Made by a program: the position numbers and the translations under genes
Origin: Ctena decussata
Taxonomy: Eukaryota > Mollusca > Bivalvia > Lucinida > Lucinidae
DNA length: 64,000 nt
NCBI GenBank assembly: GCA_963989385.1
Contig: OZ022508.1
Location: 32,758,166 to 32,822,165 of the forward strand
Reading direction: 5' to 3'
Shown: positions 11,501 to 23,500 of the stretch, piece after piece
How the letters are laid out: each line of letters opens with the position of its first letter
Numbering within the stretch: the stretch's first letter is position 1
Notes under the pieces: generated by a model
Database searches by the model: none
Told to the model about the DNA's origin: nothing
The model's input: the letters and a program-made list of their open reading frames with translations, nothing else

Positions 11501-14500
11501 GCTGATTCATAATGCTTGGCAGAGATTTAATTTACACTTGAACTGATGTTAGACACTGTTTTGAGTTTTTACAAAACACCATATACTTACCCCACTGCAT
11601 GACCTTTAAGTCAAGGTCATCAACTTTGAATTTTGTCTTAAAGATTTGGTATAGTTTTATATTTATGAAGACAGAATTTCACAGTGCCACGATGGACTCA
11701 GTTGATACTAATACTTGGACTGATGTTAGATAATGGTTCAAGGTTTTCATACATCCTAGCCCCTGCAGCCCCCACCTCCACCCCTTAGTTCTTTGACCTC
11801 AAGCTCATGGACTTTGACATTTCATGTGGATTTTTTTATTTTAATTTTATTTTAAGACTTATTTCTGAGATAGCTTTTGTTTATAAACGTGTTGTCATTA
11901 TGGACATGCTTGTCTGAAGTTTTATGCTTAGTAGTCCACACCACCATAGCAACCGTGTGATGGGCAAGCACCTATTCAGGCGAGCTATGCTGTCAGGCGA
12001 CAGCTCTTGTTTCCATATTGGGATGCCTAATACCATTAATTTTCCATTTGTCCATATTGGGACACCTAAAAACCATTTATTTTCTATTTGTCCATATTGG
12101 GACACCTAAAAACCATTTATTTTCCATTTGTCCATATTGGGACACCTAAAAAACATTAATTTTCCATTTGGAACAAATGGAAAATTAATGGTTTTAGGTG
12201 TTCCAATACTTAAGCACTTAAGGTTATGTACCCATTCACCTCTAGTGTCTTAGCTTGTATTTATTCTCATTTTAGGTCTATTTGGTGTAGCATATGCCCC
12301 CAGCTTCTGGTTCTCGTTAGTTTGTATTGTAAGTTTAATTTTAAATTTTCAAAAATTGTATAACTACATGTACTTTATTTGCCTTGAGGAAATAAACCCG
12401 GGTAGAGAATTGAGAAGTAGCATATTTATATTGACAAGGAATCTTAGTGTTTCTTTGCTAAGAATGTAATATATCCTGTTTTTTTGCCTTGGTTAATGAA
12501 GCCTGTTTAAAATGGGTCTTCACTGAAGCAGAAAAAATTCATTCCTATAGAATGATACCAATGGGGAAGGGAGAGAGAAATGAAAATCTTTTTTGTGAAG
12601 CTCATAAAAAGGTTTGGTCGGTGGCATTTGTATTGACATTGATCATTGAAATCGCGTTCATAATACTTTTATTCATACTTTTTCATAAAATAAATATTTA
12701 CTGATACATGTAATTTGTTATTTATAGATGTGTGTAGGAGCTAGTTCAGCATTCGGAGAGAAGTAAGTACACTAAAAATATATACTCATGGTAATTAAAT
12801 AATTCCTGAAAAATGCAAATAATGTTTAGGATCCGATTTGCCTAATATTCTTTCTTCCTAATGCAGCCATGGTGAAAAATCAACATATTGGACTAAGTAC
12901 TCCTTGTCTGAACTGAATTCTACTGTAACAAGATAACTAGATAACCTAGCAAATAATGAGTAAAATACACATTATACTTGAAAGCTGATTGTCAGTGTAA
13001 AAAAAATAGTGAGTCAACTTGGGTTTAATGTCCCACCGACCAATAGGTCATATGGAGACGGGACCTCAGTTTTAAGTCTCATCAGAAAGACCCTGTTTTG
13101 AAATGTCCGAGAGACGGTTTGTGCAAAATACTGCATATGTAAGCCTTACCTTGCCGACTGACCAAGCCAGTGAATAAAAGCATTGGCGGAGAGTCCACTT
13201 TTGCAGCATAGGTGATGGCTTCTACCATAATAACTCGAAGTATTGGTACAGATAGTATTGAGCAAACAGTGCAGGCTCAGATCAGACTGCTCCAAGGAGC
13301 AGTCTGATCAGGGCCTACACTGCTTGCTATATTCCAGGTGCAATTATTAGGCATATTACTGCATTGTAAAACCAAACTGTTCAACTTTTATGACAGTTAC
13401 AGTTACTGTAATTATTTCCGGTTCTCAATGTTCAGAATTTTTAGGTCTTGAAGAATTTGTCACTTTACTTTATATTTTGTTTCATAGTGTAACACTAGTT
13501 ATATAATACATTGTGTTGGTAATTTCAGATTAATGGATAGATGACTAGCAATTTTACAACCTTTTCAATAGTATTTCAGTCATATCAGAATGATGGGAGG
13601 GTGATAAATATATGCTGTGTGCAATGGAACCTTGTAAAGAGTTGGAAAAGATTTTCCCAGCAGTGAGATTCAAACCTGGTGTGTTAGCTCAGCAGGCAAG
13701 AGCTTGACTCACTGAGCTACAAAGATTCTTTGTATTTTCAGTGTAGCCCTTGGTTACCTGAGATTATTCCCTAGTAAGATGGTAAATGCCTGGTCCAGTG
13801 GTACTGGTATGGCTGGGGTCCTAGGTTCTGTGATATACATTACCTTTGGTTGTGTGGTTGGTGCAGGGGGAGAGAATCAGGTCCATCTTAGACACCTTAC
13901 ACAGTAAGTCCAGCTATGATTGTTCAGGCTGTTAAAGCACATTGTTACTCTTTCAGGGGAAGCAACTCTGCCATTTTTATTTTGACTCCCTGTTGAGTGG
14001 GAGTAAGCACTTAAAAGAAAGAATTTGCTCCTAAAGTAAAAAAAATTTAGCTCGCCTGAACCAAGTTCAGGAAGAGCTATTGTACCGGAGACAGGTCTTG
14101 TTTCCATTAGGAAGAGAACCCAAGAAGGATTTCTTTGACCAGAGAAGTCACAAAAAGTGTTACCTTTTGTAATATGGGGAGAAATCATGGTAGTGTGCCC
14201 AGACACCTTGAGAATATTTTCATAGGATGGATAGAACAGAATGGGATTTCATGTCCTTTTCAAAAGTGTTTCAGTCACAACATGATGATGGGAAGGTGAG
14301 AAAAAGGCTGTGTGGAATGGAACCCCCTTGGTAAAGATTTCTGCTGCCAGCTGAATTGCAATGGACTGTTAAGTCAGCAGGGGCACGCTTAACCCACTGT
14401 GCGGCGGGGGCTCCTACTACTTCCATGGGGGCTTGCAGCCATATAGTGAGTGATTAAATCAGTAGATCAAGAACTAATGAGTTTATATGACATAGCTCTT

Positions 14501-17500
14501 TTGTTCCTTTAGATATGCATTCCTGCTGACAAGTCCCGCTGTGGCCGTGTACTTACTGTCCTACTTCTTCATCATAAAAGCCCCAGATCAGTCACCCACC
14601 ACTGAGGAGCCCAGTCAGATACAGGCAGACCCAGAGAGGGAAAAACTACTTGGAAATAATGCTGTGAATTGTGCGGATTCTGGTAAAGTTCATGGTAGAT
14701 ACATAAAAGAATGTTTGAAAACTATTTTCATCCAGACTACCATAATTGAGCCAAGACATAACAAAAGCAACAAAGTGGCATGTGCACCCAGCAAAGACTC
14801 AGTACAGCCTGGGCATCTGCCCCATCTGATCAGAGTCATTGCTGTCTGCATGGAGCTAGCTTAGACCCTTAGCTACCCTTTAAGTGCACCGTGAATAATC
14901 TGGATGCCTAGGCTGATCTGAGGTTCCCTGGGCGCTCATTGGTTTTTGTCGCACCTGCTTTAGCAAGGTGCGATATAGGAGTTCACTTTTCTGTCCGTCC
15001 GTCAGTCATTCCGTTCGTCCGTACGTCCGTCCGTACGTCAGTCCGTCAACAATTACGTCGACCCTAGTGTTTAAGTTCATTTTTCGCAAACTATGATACC
15101 TACAATCATCAAACCTGGCATAAAGCTTCTTCTAAGAATGTTCTCGAGGGTTTTCACTCTTAGTTTTACCCCTGACCTATATTTTATGCACTGCTGACTT
15201 TTTAAAACAGTCTGTCAACAGTTACGTCGACCCTAGTGTTGACCCTAGCATTTAAGTCCATTTCTCGCAAACTATGATACCAACAATTATCAAACCCGGC
15301 ATAAAGCTTCTTCTTAGAATGTTCTCAAGGACTATTGCTCTTGTTTTTACCCTTGACCTATATTTCATGCTCTGCTGACTTCATAAAACAGTCCCTCAAC
15401 AATTACGTCAACCCTAGCATTTAAGTCTATTTCTCGCAAACTGTGATAATTAGAATCGTCAAACCTGGCATCAAGCCTCTTCTAAGAATGTTTTCAAGGG
15501 CTGTTGCTCTTATTTGTACCTTGACCTATATTTCATGCTCTGCTGACTTTGTGAAATATTATTTTCAAAATTATGTCGACCCTAGTGTTTAAGTCCATTT
15601 CTCACAAACAATATACCTAGAATCATCAAACCTGGCATTAAGTTTCTTCTTAGAACGTTTATGAGGGCTGTTGCAATTAATTTACCCTTGACATATATAT
15701 ATATTGCTCTGCTGACTTCACAAAATTTTACACCCAAAGTTGTGTTGGCCCTAGCGTTTTAGTCCTTTTGTCTGAAAGTATGATACCTGTAGTCATCACA
15801 ACTGGCATAAAGTTTATTCTTAGAATGTTCACGAGGGATATGCAATTATGCCTACGCTTGGCCCATATTTCATGCTCTTCTGACTAAGTAAAACTTTACA
15901 TCAAAAATTATGTTGACTCTAGCATTTTTGTCTATTTCTCATACAAGTTCTTTTAACTAAAGTCTTTGCTACTGTGGAAGCGCATTGCAGGTGCGACATA
16001 GCTTCCGCGGAATTCTTGTATTGTGTTGTAGCTCATATTTATTTGGTTATATAAGATGGGGGAAGGGTGGTATCTCCCTCTTAATTGACACTATTAGCTA
16101 AACCAGGATATGAAATTTTACCTTCCATGATAATCTTAAAAATCCTATAAGATGGGCCTAGATTTTTGGGATTGTTTTGGAAGGGGAAATAATATCATCT
16201 TATAACAAATGAATATGGTATCTGACGTTGACTTTTCTGTCTTAGAATATAGGCATGTCCATCATTATTTTGAGAAGCATTTGCAAATTAAAGTAAAGAA
16301 TACCATGTTAGTGCCTTAGGTACCAAAGTCTATCAGGCAAGGTCAGAAACTGTGTAGGAATGGCGAGGCTTCCCGAGCCAGTCCAATGTGTTTCTGGTAG
16401 AGCCTAATAAACTTGATATCAAAGGACACTTACATGGTTTTCTATTTATTATGCATCATTTGAAGATTTTAAGGTGTAAAGAGAGTCGAGCAAATGAAAA
16501 GCAAATGCAGTTTTGTTCGAACTTGCTGAAGTGGCGGATGCATTATGACATAAGTCGTTGATGTCATTTAACTGATCGAACATTTTTATTCTGGCCGCCG
16601 TCAGTATGTAACCAATGGTCTTCAAAGATTGCTTCTAAAGGCACTGCCTGATATTCACGCAAGTGCACATCTAAGGTGAAATAATATCACATTTGTTATC
16701 ATTATCATACCTCAGTTATCGAGTGGAATTTGAAGCAGGTGCATGATAAAAAACAAACAAATATATGAATTTGACATGGAAGTTTATACTCCATTATCAG
16801 TTTATTCTATACCTCAGCTTTAACATCAACATAAAATATGTTTCAGTGTAAAATGTTTGATATTATCTATAGACATATAAACTACTTATACCGGTGAAAC
16901 TGTTTGTCAGGTTTTAAGTTATCACTAAGGATTGATCATCATTTAAGATGAATAGATATACTGTCAAGTCTTTAAGGAAAACATTTGCTTACTTCAGGGG
17001 AAACAACTGTGCCATTTTCATTTAATCAATACCAGTCAAGTCTTTAAGGAAACAATTTGCTGCAAGAAAAACACCTAAAGGAAAGCATTTGCTCCTGTTG
17101 GGGCAAATTCTCTCCTTTAAGAGTAGACCCTGTTTAAGAAAGGCGACATTATTCAGAGGAAGTTACAAAAGTATTTTCCCCTTTGTAAAAAATGGTGGAA
17201 AAACATTGAGATGTATCTATACACTTTCACTATGTATAATGTCTTTCAAGATATTGAGGAACATGTAGCTAATGTCGTAGCTGGACCAAAAGAAAGCTGG
17301 GTGAACAGAATCTGGAGGTGTACTCGTCTTGTGTTCTGGTTATCTTTTAATGTAAGTTGGAGAATAATTTTGTTATGTCCATAGTTCTATCCTACAGTTC
17401 ATCATTGTGCTCACATAATAATTCTGTAAATATACTATAATGTGCCTAAATTTTGGGACACCTAAAAAAATCAATTTTCCATTTGGAACAAATGGAAAAT

Positions 17501-20500
17501 TAAATGGAACAAATGGAAAATTAAATATTTTAGCTATTCCAATACTTACACACATTATGGTAGATTGGATTTTGGCTGATCATTTGTCTCAAAAAACAAC
17601 AACAACAACAAAAAAAATGTAAACAGGAAATATTTGCAAATACTTATTTTCCAGAATTAGTGTCAACGGTCTCATGGCTCTACCAGTGGTCCAGGCATCT
17701 AAACACTGTTATAAACAGCAGGTCTACCTTAATCTGAGTCTTCTCTGGCATTTTAATGGATTTTCTTTATTTTGATATTTAAATGTTACTCTAATGCCAG
17801 AATTTTCCAGTCCCTTATAGGGTTGGATATTTTTACATAATATCATAAATTTGAGCCTGGCATTTGGAAAAAATACAGATATGATAACACTTTGGATGCT
17901 TTAAATCAGATATTTTTGACAAAAACAAGCAAAATGACAAAATTTACCCTTGTATTTGATTAATCCAGAATGGAAGTTGATGCAAAAGTAGTTTTAACAT
18001 GAAAGGGTATTGAGAGTTGTAACAGTACCACAGTATGGTACTAGTACCATAAAATGTTGATGATTGGGTCAGAAATTGTTTGAATAAATATCCTCTTAGA
18101 TAAGTGGCTTAATCAAAATATTGCCTTTACAGAAATTGATTAAGGATGTTTGTATCCCCTATTGTGCGTAAGTATTGGGACACCTGAAATAATTAGTTTT
18201 TCATTTGGAACAAATGGAAAATTAATTAATTTAGGTGTCCCAAAATTTAGGCACATTACGGGTATATAAACATGTCATAATAAGAGATATTTATTTATAT
18301 TTCAGCTTTTTGCTGTTTATCTATTTGAATATGTTGCTCAAGGATGTGCCGCAAAGGTCAGACTAAAGAAAGAGTACAATATTGGTTGTCCAGAATTGTA
18401 TGCTGCCCTTTCTTTATGTTATCAGGTAATTTTATACGAATTATGTCTGTGAGTTAACTCACAGTTTCTCTTTTTGTGACTCATGTGTATTAAAGTATCC
18501 ATAGTACTGCTGGTGGTAAAAGTGTTTAAACACATATCATCTTGAAATATGGTTCAGCCTATATGTTAGGTGACAAAATGTTGGTTGATGTGCACATATT
18601 TTGTCATATCTGTTAAACAGTGTTTAATACCTGCTACCCATGCTGAACCATGTCATATACCATTAACAATCATTGACCTCACTGTCAATGTATTGTCTGG
18701 ACACCATATTGCATAATGAGTGTACTTGATTATTGGGATGATACAGATTTTTTCATGCATTAAAATTTGCTGTGTCCCAAGGAAGTTCTTTGAACACAAG
18801 ACATCAGGTGAGTGTTCAAACTGCTTCCGAGGTATCTGGCAAATGTTATCCTAATGAAACAAACATGTATGATCACTATTCTTGCATTTTACAGCATAAT
18901 TTCATTGAAAAACATGTTGAAAATGCCTGGAAAATATAAAAATCATTGTTCGTAGTGCCTTAATTATTTTGAGACATTCTTGGGAAAACAGAATGGCTTT
19001 GGCTCATATAAAAGTGATGAAAAAAATGCTTATCACAGGGTAGCCAGATAACATCAGAGAACATCATGTAAACAAGGTACAGCCTGGACTGTGAATAAGC
19101 AAGCCTAGAAGGAGTTTAAATAGCATGAGAATTCCATGATTAAGTCATTGGTTTTATTTCATTCGAACATGACCTTAAAAAGCCACAAAATATCCTGTGT
19201 TAAGCAAGCATGAAAGGAAAGGGAAAAATGCTTGCTCAATGCATGTGCTTGTGCAAAATCTACTTTGGGATATGAGATTCTGACCTTTAAAGACAGGTTC
19301 TTGCTTAATAGAGGTGACCTTTAAGACAGGTTTTACTGTATCGTGACGTCATACATTATCGCCACTCATATGTTTTCGATACCTTCCTTTAGGTCGCGAG
19401 ATTTTCATAGATATTACGTCATTTGGTCACGTTGACCTTTGATCCTGTAGACTGAAGCTTTGCCGCCAACTCAGTGAAAAAAATCAAATAAACATGCTTA
19501 GAATCAAAGCAAGATCACTGTACTTACAATACAACAAGTAATTTGTTCATTTTCACTTATATCCATATTTCTTGGTCATAAATTCATTGAAAATTCAACT
19601 TTTGAAATTTCTGCAACTATGGACGCTTTCTTGTCTGTTTATTTACTCTATGGGGCTATAAATATACTAGGCTGCAGCGAGTGACTGTGTTGGATTTCAA
19701 AAGTACGGAAGTGCAAACGTACCATAGGTCCTTATCATACAACATATGGAATTTGATTTTTTCTTGTTTTTAGCTCACACCTGTTATTGCTGCTGAAAAG
19801 CTACTTAGATTTTATTACAATTTAAATTCAATGTATATTTATTGTAGAGTGTTCCAGGTGTGAACTACATGTTCTAGACAGTATGGGGGGTCTATCTGTT
19901 TCTAAAAAACGAATGATTTTCAACACCATGCTCTCAATAAATTTGTAGCAGTATCTATTTTAGCAAGTTTTGTAACATACCTTTTTCTTTAATGGGTAAT
20001 GTGAGCTTACAAAAACAAAGAAGAAAGTAATAGACGATTTTCGTCACGAAAATGAATGATTTTAATACCCCACCGCAGATTTTGTTGTTACTCTTACACA
20101 GCGCGTGTCAATTTAGATATGCAAATGAGTATCAATAGCATATGACGCACTATTTCATTGGTCAATTTCGAAGGTCATGTTTCTGGGTCAAGTAGCAAAA
20201 CAGTCTGCGCGGAAAATGTCGTGTTTTCACCAAGAATAAAGAGGGAAAAGGCGAAGTTTCACGCATACAAGACAAATATATGTTGACGTTCCTGTGTTGC
20301 TTATAGACCGGGATACTGTATTAAGGTATCGATAACACATGAGCCCAGGATATGTGTATACAGAGCTCCAGAAAAGGTAGGGTTTTGAAGATTATTCTTG
20401 AACAATGTTTTTCATTTCTCAACAAACCATAATGTTGTGACCTCTCATTAGAACTGTCTAAATGAGAGGATTCAAAAGAGGGGTTGCAACAAGGTTGGCA

Positions 20501-23500
20501 AAATGCCGGCAAATATGAGTATTTTCCATGCCGGCGATATTTACCGGTAAATACCGGCAAATACTGGAAAATACCGGCAAATACTGGTTGATTGAATTGA
20601 CCAGCCTGGAATTTATACAATAACCTACACTCAAAATTCATAGGGGTACTTCAATAACACTGGTCAACTGACTTAATATTTATACTGAAGTTAAACAATT
20701 GTATCAACTTATTTATTTAATAGTTTATCAAGTCAGTGAAATTTTGAACTTTGTTTTAGGGGAAAAATAGCCTGTTTTGTAGCTGGACATTTCTCTCTGT
20801 GGGCATGGAGTCATGGAGCTTTGGCACTAACTACTGTTTTGCAGTCAGTACATCTGGCATTGGTCTTGTTGTCTTGGTCAACAACAGCATAGGATCTTTT
20901 GGCTTCATGGTGAATAGTAGTTTGGTAATGATGTGTGATGGTTCAGCTTTAGGCCTGATTATGACAAATTATTTTCTGACTGCTATAAACATGATAAATG
21001 AGCCCGTCCAGATAGAAATCGACCTTATGACACGCGACGTGAAACTGAGATAAGTGACGTCAAAGTTTGACGGTACGTCAGACGATTTTCCCGCTGTTTC
21101 ACACGGCATACGTTTCAACTTTAATATGAATGTTTATAGTGTGGGAAACCACTGTAGCCGCATATTTGTTGCCAGGGATCCAGAAATATGATTCTTTGGA
21201 GCCTTATGCATCACCAAAATAGCAGTTTGCGTTTATTACCGAATTTAATAAATTAAAAACAAAATTATTTTATTCGCAGATGCGTGAAAAAGCTTGATAC
21301 TGGCGGCAGTTCTGGCCCCGTTTTAGTTCATGTTCATAAATTTTCAGCTTTGATCTAGCGAAAATAATTTTCAATCTTGGACAACAACAACAACAACAAC
21401 AACAATAATACAACAACAATAATAATAATAATAATAATAATAACTATATTATTAATATCAAAAGTAAAATCCCGAATCGAAATAAATCCAAGCCTATAGC
21501 TTTGCGTAGGTACATGTATACAAATAGCGTCAGCATTTCAATGTATTCACTGACATTGTTTACAATTTTTCAGCAGCAAACAAAATGTAGATAAAATCCT
21601 GTGTACAAGCAATTTCAAGTTTTCATGCATTGCTTGTTTTCTGTACCACAGACTGCCAGATCGAAGGTAAATTTGCAATACGATTTTTTCCTCTCCTCCA
21701 GTCATTGCAGGGCAAGGGCCTACTGTGCCTGCAGTACATGTAGGTGCGGGTGAGCGTTGTTTGGACATTTTTTCTCTGGTCTATCATTTCTCTTCCTTCT
21801 CCCTCTCTCTGAGAGACTGCCCGATATAGACTGAAATACTCTCAAAAAGCCGTTAAACCCAAAACAATCAATCAGTCAATCCTCACCTGCCTGTCAGCGC
21901 TGACGAATGCCGGATGACAAATGGCAAAGGGCGGCATAAAGAAGTGTCGTCTGAACCTTAATGTCTCTAAATGGTGGAAGACAAAACGATTTCCAATTTT
22001 AACACAGTTTTCGGAGATCCTACACCATTTTGATCTACTTACAATTCCCTGTCCAATGAGATGAAAATTTCGTGTTTTAGTCAAAAGTCCGTCTGGTTGT
22101 TTTATGTTGTTTTTTTCCTTAAGCTTATATAGTTTTAATTTTTTATTTCTTTTTTCCCTGTTTATATTGCTGGCGGTTGGTGGATTATATTTGTAAAATA
22201 AATTAACAAATTAAAAAAAAACACGATGTTTTACTTTCGTTTAAAATTGTGATATGTTTGCTTTTCCGCGGTTTGGTAACTCAAAGTCCATACATGATAC
22301 CATAGTGACGATTTTACTTTTGTTACGGACACAGAAAATAAAAGATCACATCCCCTTTCTAAAGAGACGCCTATATGATCAAGACATCAATTTTAACCAA
22401 AAGCTGGCATAGGTGTGGATGTGGAAAAGCGGGAGAGGAGGAACTCGTAATAAAACGTAACTGAGTTTCACATAAAAAAGGTTGAAAAAATTATTAGTCT
22501 TTTAAGTACCTCCTTTCGAGTGAGTTTATTTAGCTTGAACAAAATGGTAAAAATACAACGTACAAGACTGGAACCCCATTTATTGTCTTACCTTTGTTTA
22601 TATGCATTGCTGGGCGGAAAACTACAGTACCGTGCCATAAGTGAGTCAACTTTTTCTAAAAAACCATAGACTTACATGCATTTTTCAGTACGCAAGAAAA
22701 TTAACTGTGTTAAGTCTGCCAAGAGGATTGAACTAAAACTTTACTGTTTGAAAGCTTAATGATTATGGAAATAAAAGCATATTTTATGTATATTGCCTTA
22801 TTCACCTACCTTTCTAAGAGTAAATATGTTTTTGCGATCTGCTGAGCAGACGCAGCGCAATTAATTTTCTTGCATACTGACAAATACACGTAAGTCAATG
22901 GGATCTTAAAAAAGTTGACTCACTTTTGGCACCGTGCTGTAGAACAAGAAAGTGTGTGAGTGTGTAGACAGTTTTCAAAATTAAGTTCTCTCTGCTTTTT
23001 GCCAGTTATCTGGTACTGTATATGCTCATCAGCCCACATTTTGTCACCAGTCATGAAGGTTGAACTGCTTTTCAAAACGATTTTTGTTTAAGCAATTTTA
23101 CAACTGATAGGAATATGGAGACTTAAATAGAACATGCATGCAATTATTTGCGACGTGACAACACCAACAAAGTGGTTGTGCGCCCAGCGCAGACTCAGAT
23201 CAGCCTGGGCATCTGATCAGTCTTCGCTGTCCGCATGGAGGTAGCTTAGACCCTTAGCTACCCTTTAAGCGCTTAGCAAAGGGTCTAATCAGACATGATG
23301 GATGCTCAGGCTGATCTGAGTCTGCACTGGGCGCACAACCACTTTGTTGGTTTTCTCATGTCGCGGCTCAAATAAACTCAGCCTTTGCATCAGTTTCTTT
23401 GAGTCCACTAGGCCTTTGTGCCTGGTAAATTGTATGGTGAGCAGATGCTCCAAAGCAGAAGTGATATTTCTTGTGACGTGGCATATGCCACATGTCTATG

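Noticed and set aside
12489..12704. 71-aa ORF with a hydrophobic C-terminus in a CLN3 intron
   Set aside because: No splice signals in phase with the CLN3 exons and no homology recognised; the flanking exons join perfectly without it.
14541..14864. CLN3 ending at an in-intron stop after exon 14513-14682
   Set aside because: The open frame runs into a foldback MITE. A consensus donor gtaaag at 14683 and in-phase downstream exons show that the exon ends earlier.
15000..15960. CRISPR-like array in the tandem repeats
   Set aside because: Units are ~175 bp without short repeat/spacer structure, and the genome is eukaryotic.
20799..21053. 84-aa + strand ORF MGMESWSFG...
   Set aside because: It overlaps the minus-strand BED-finger relic and has no recognisable domain.
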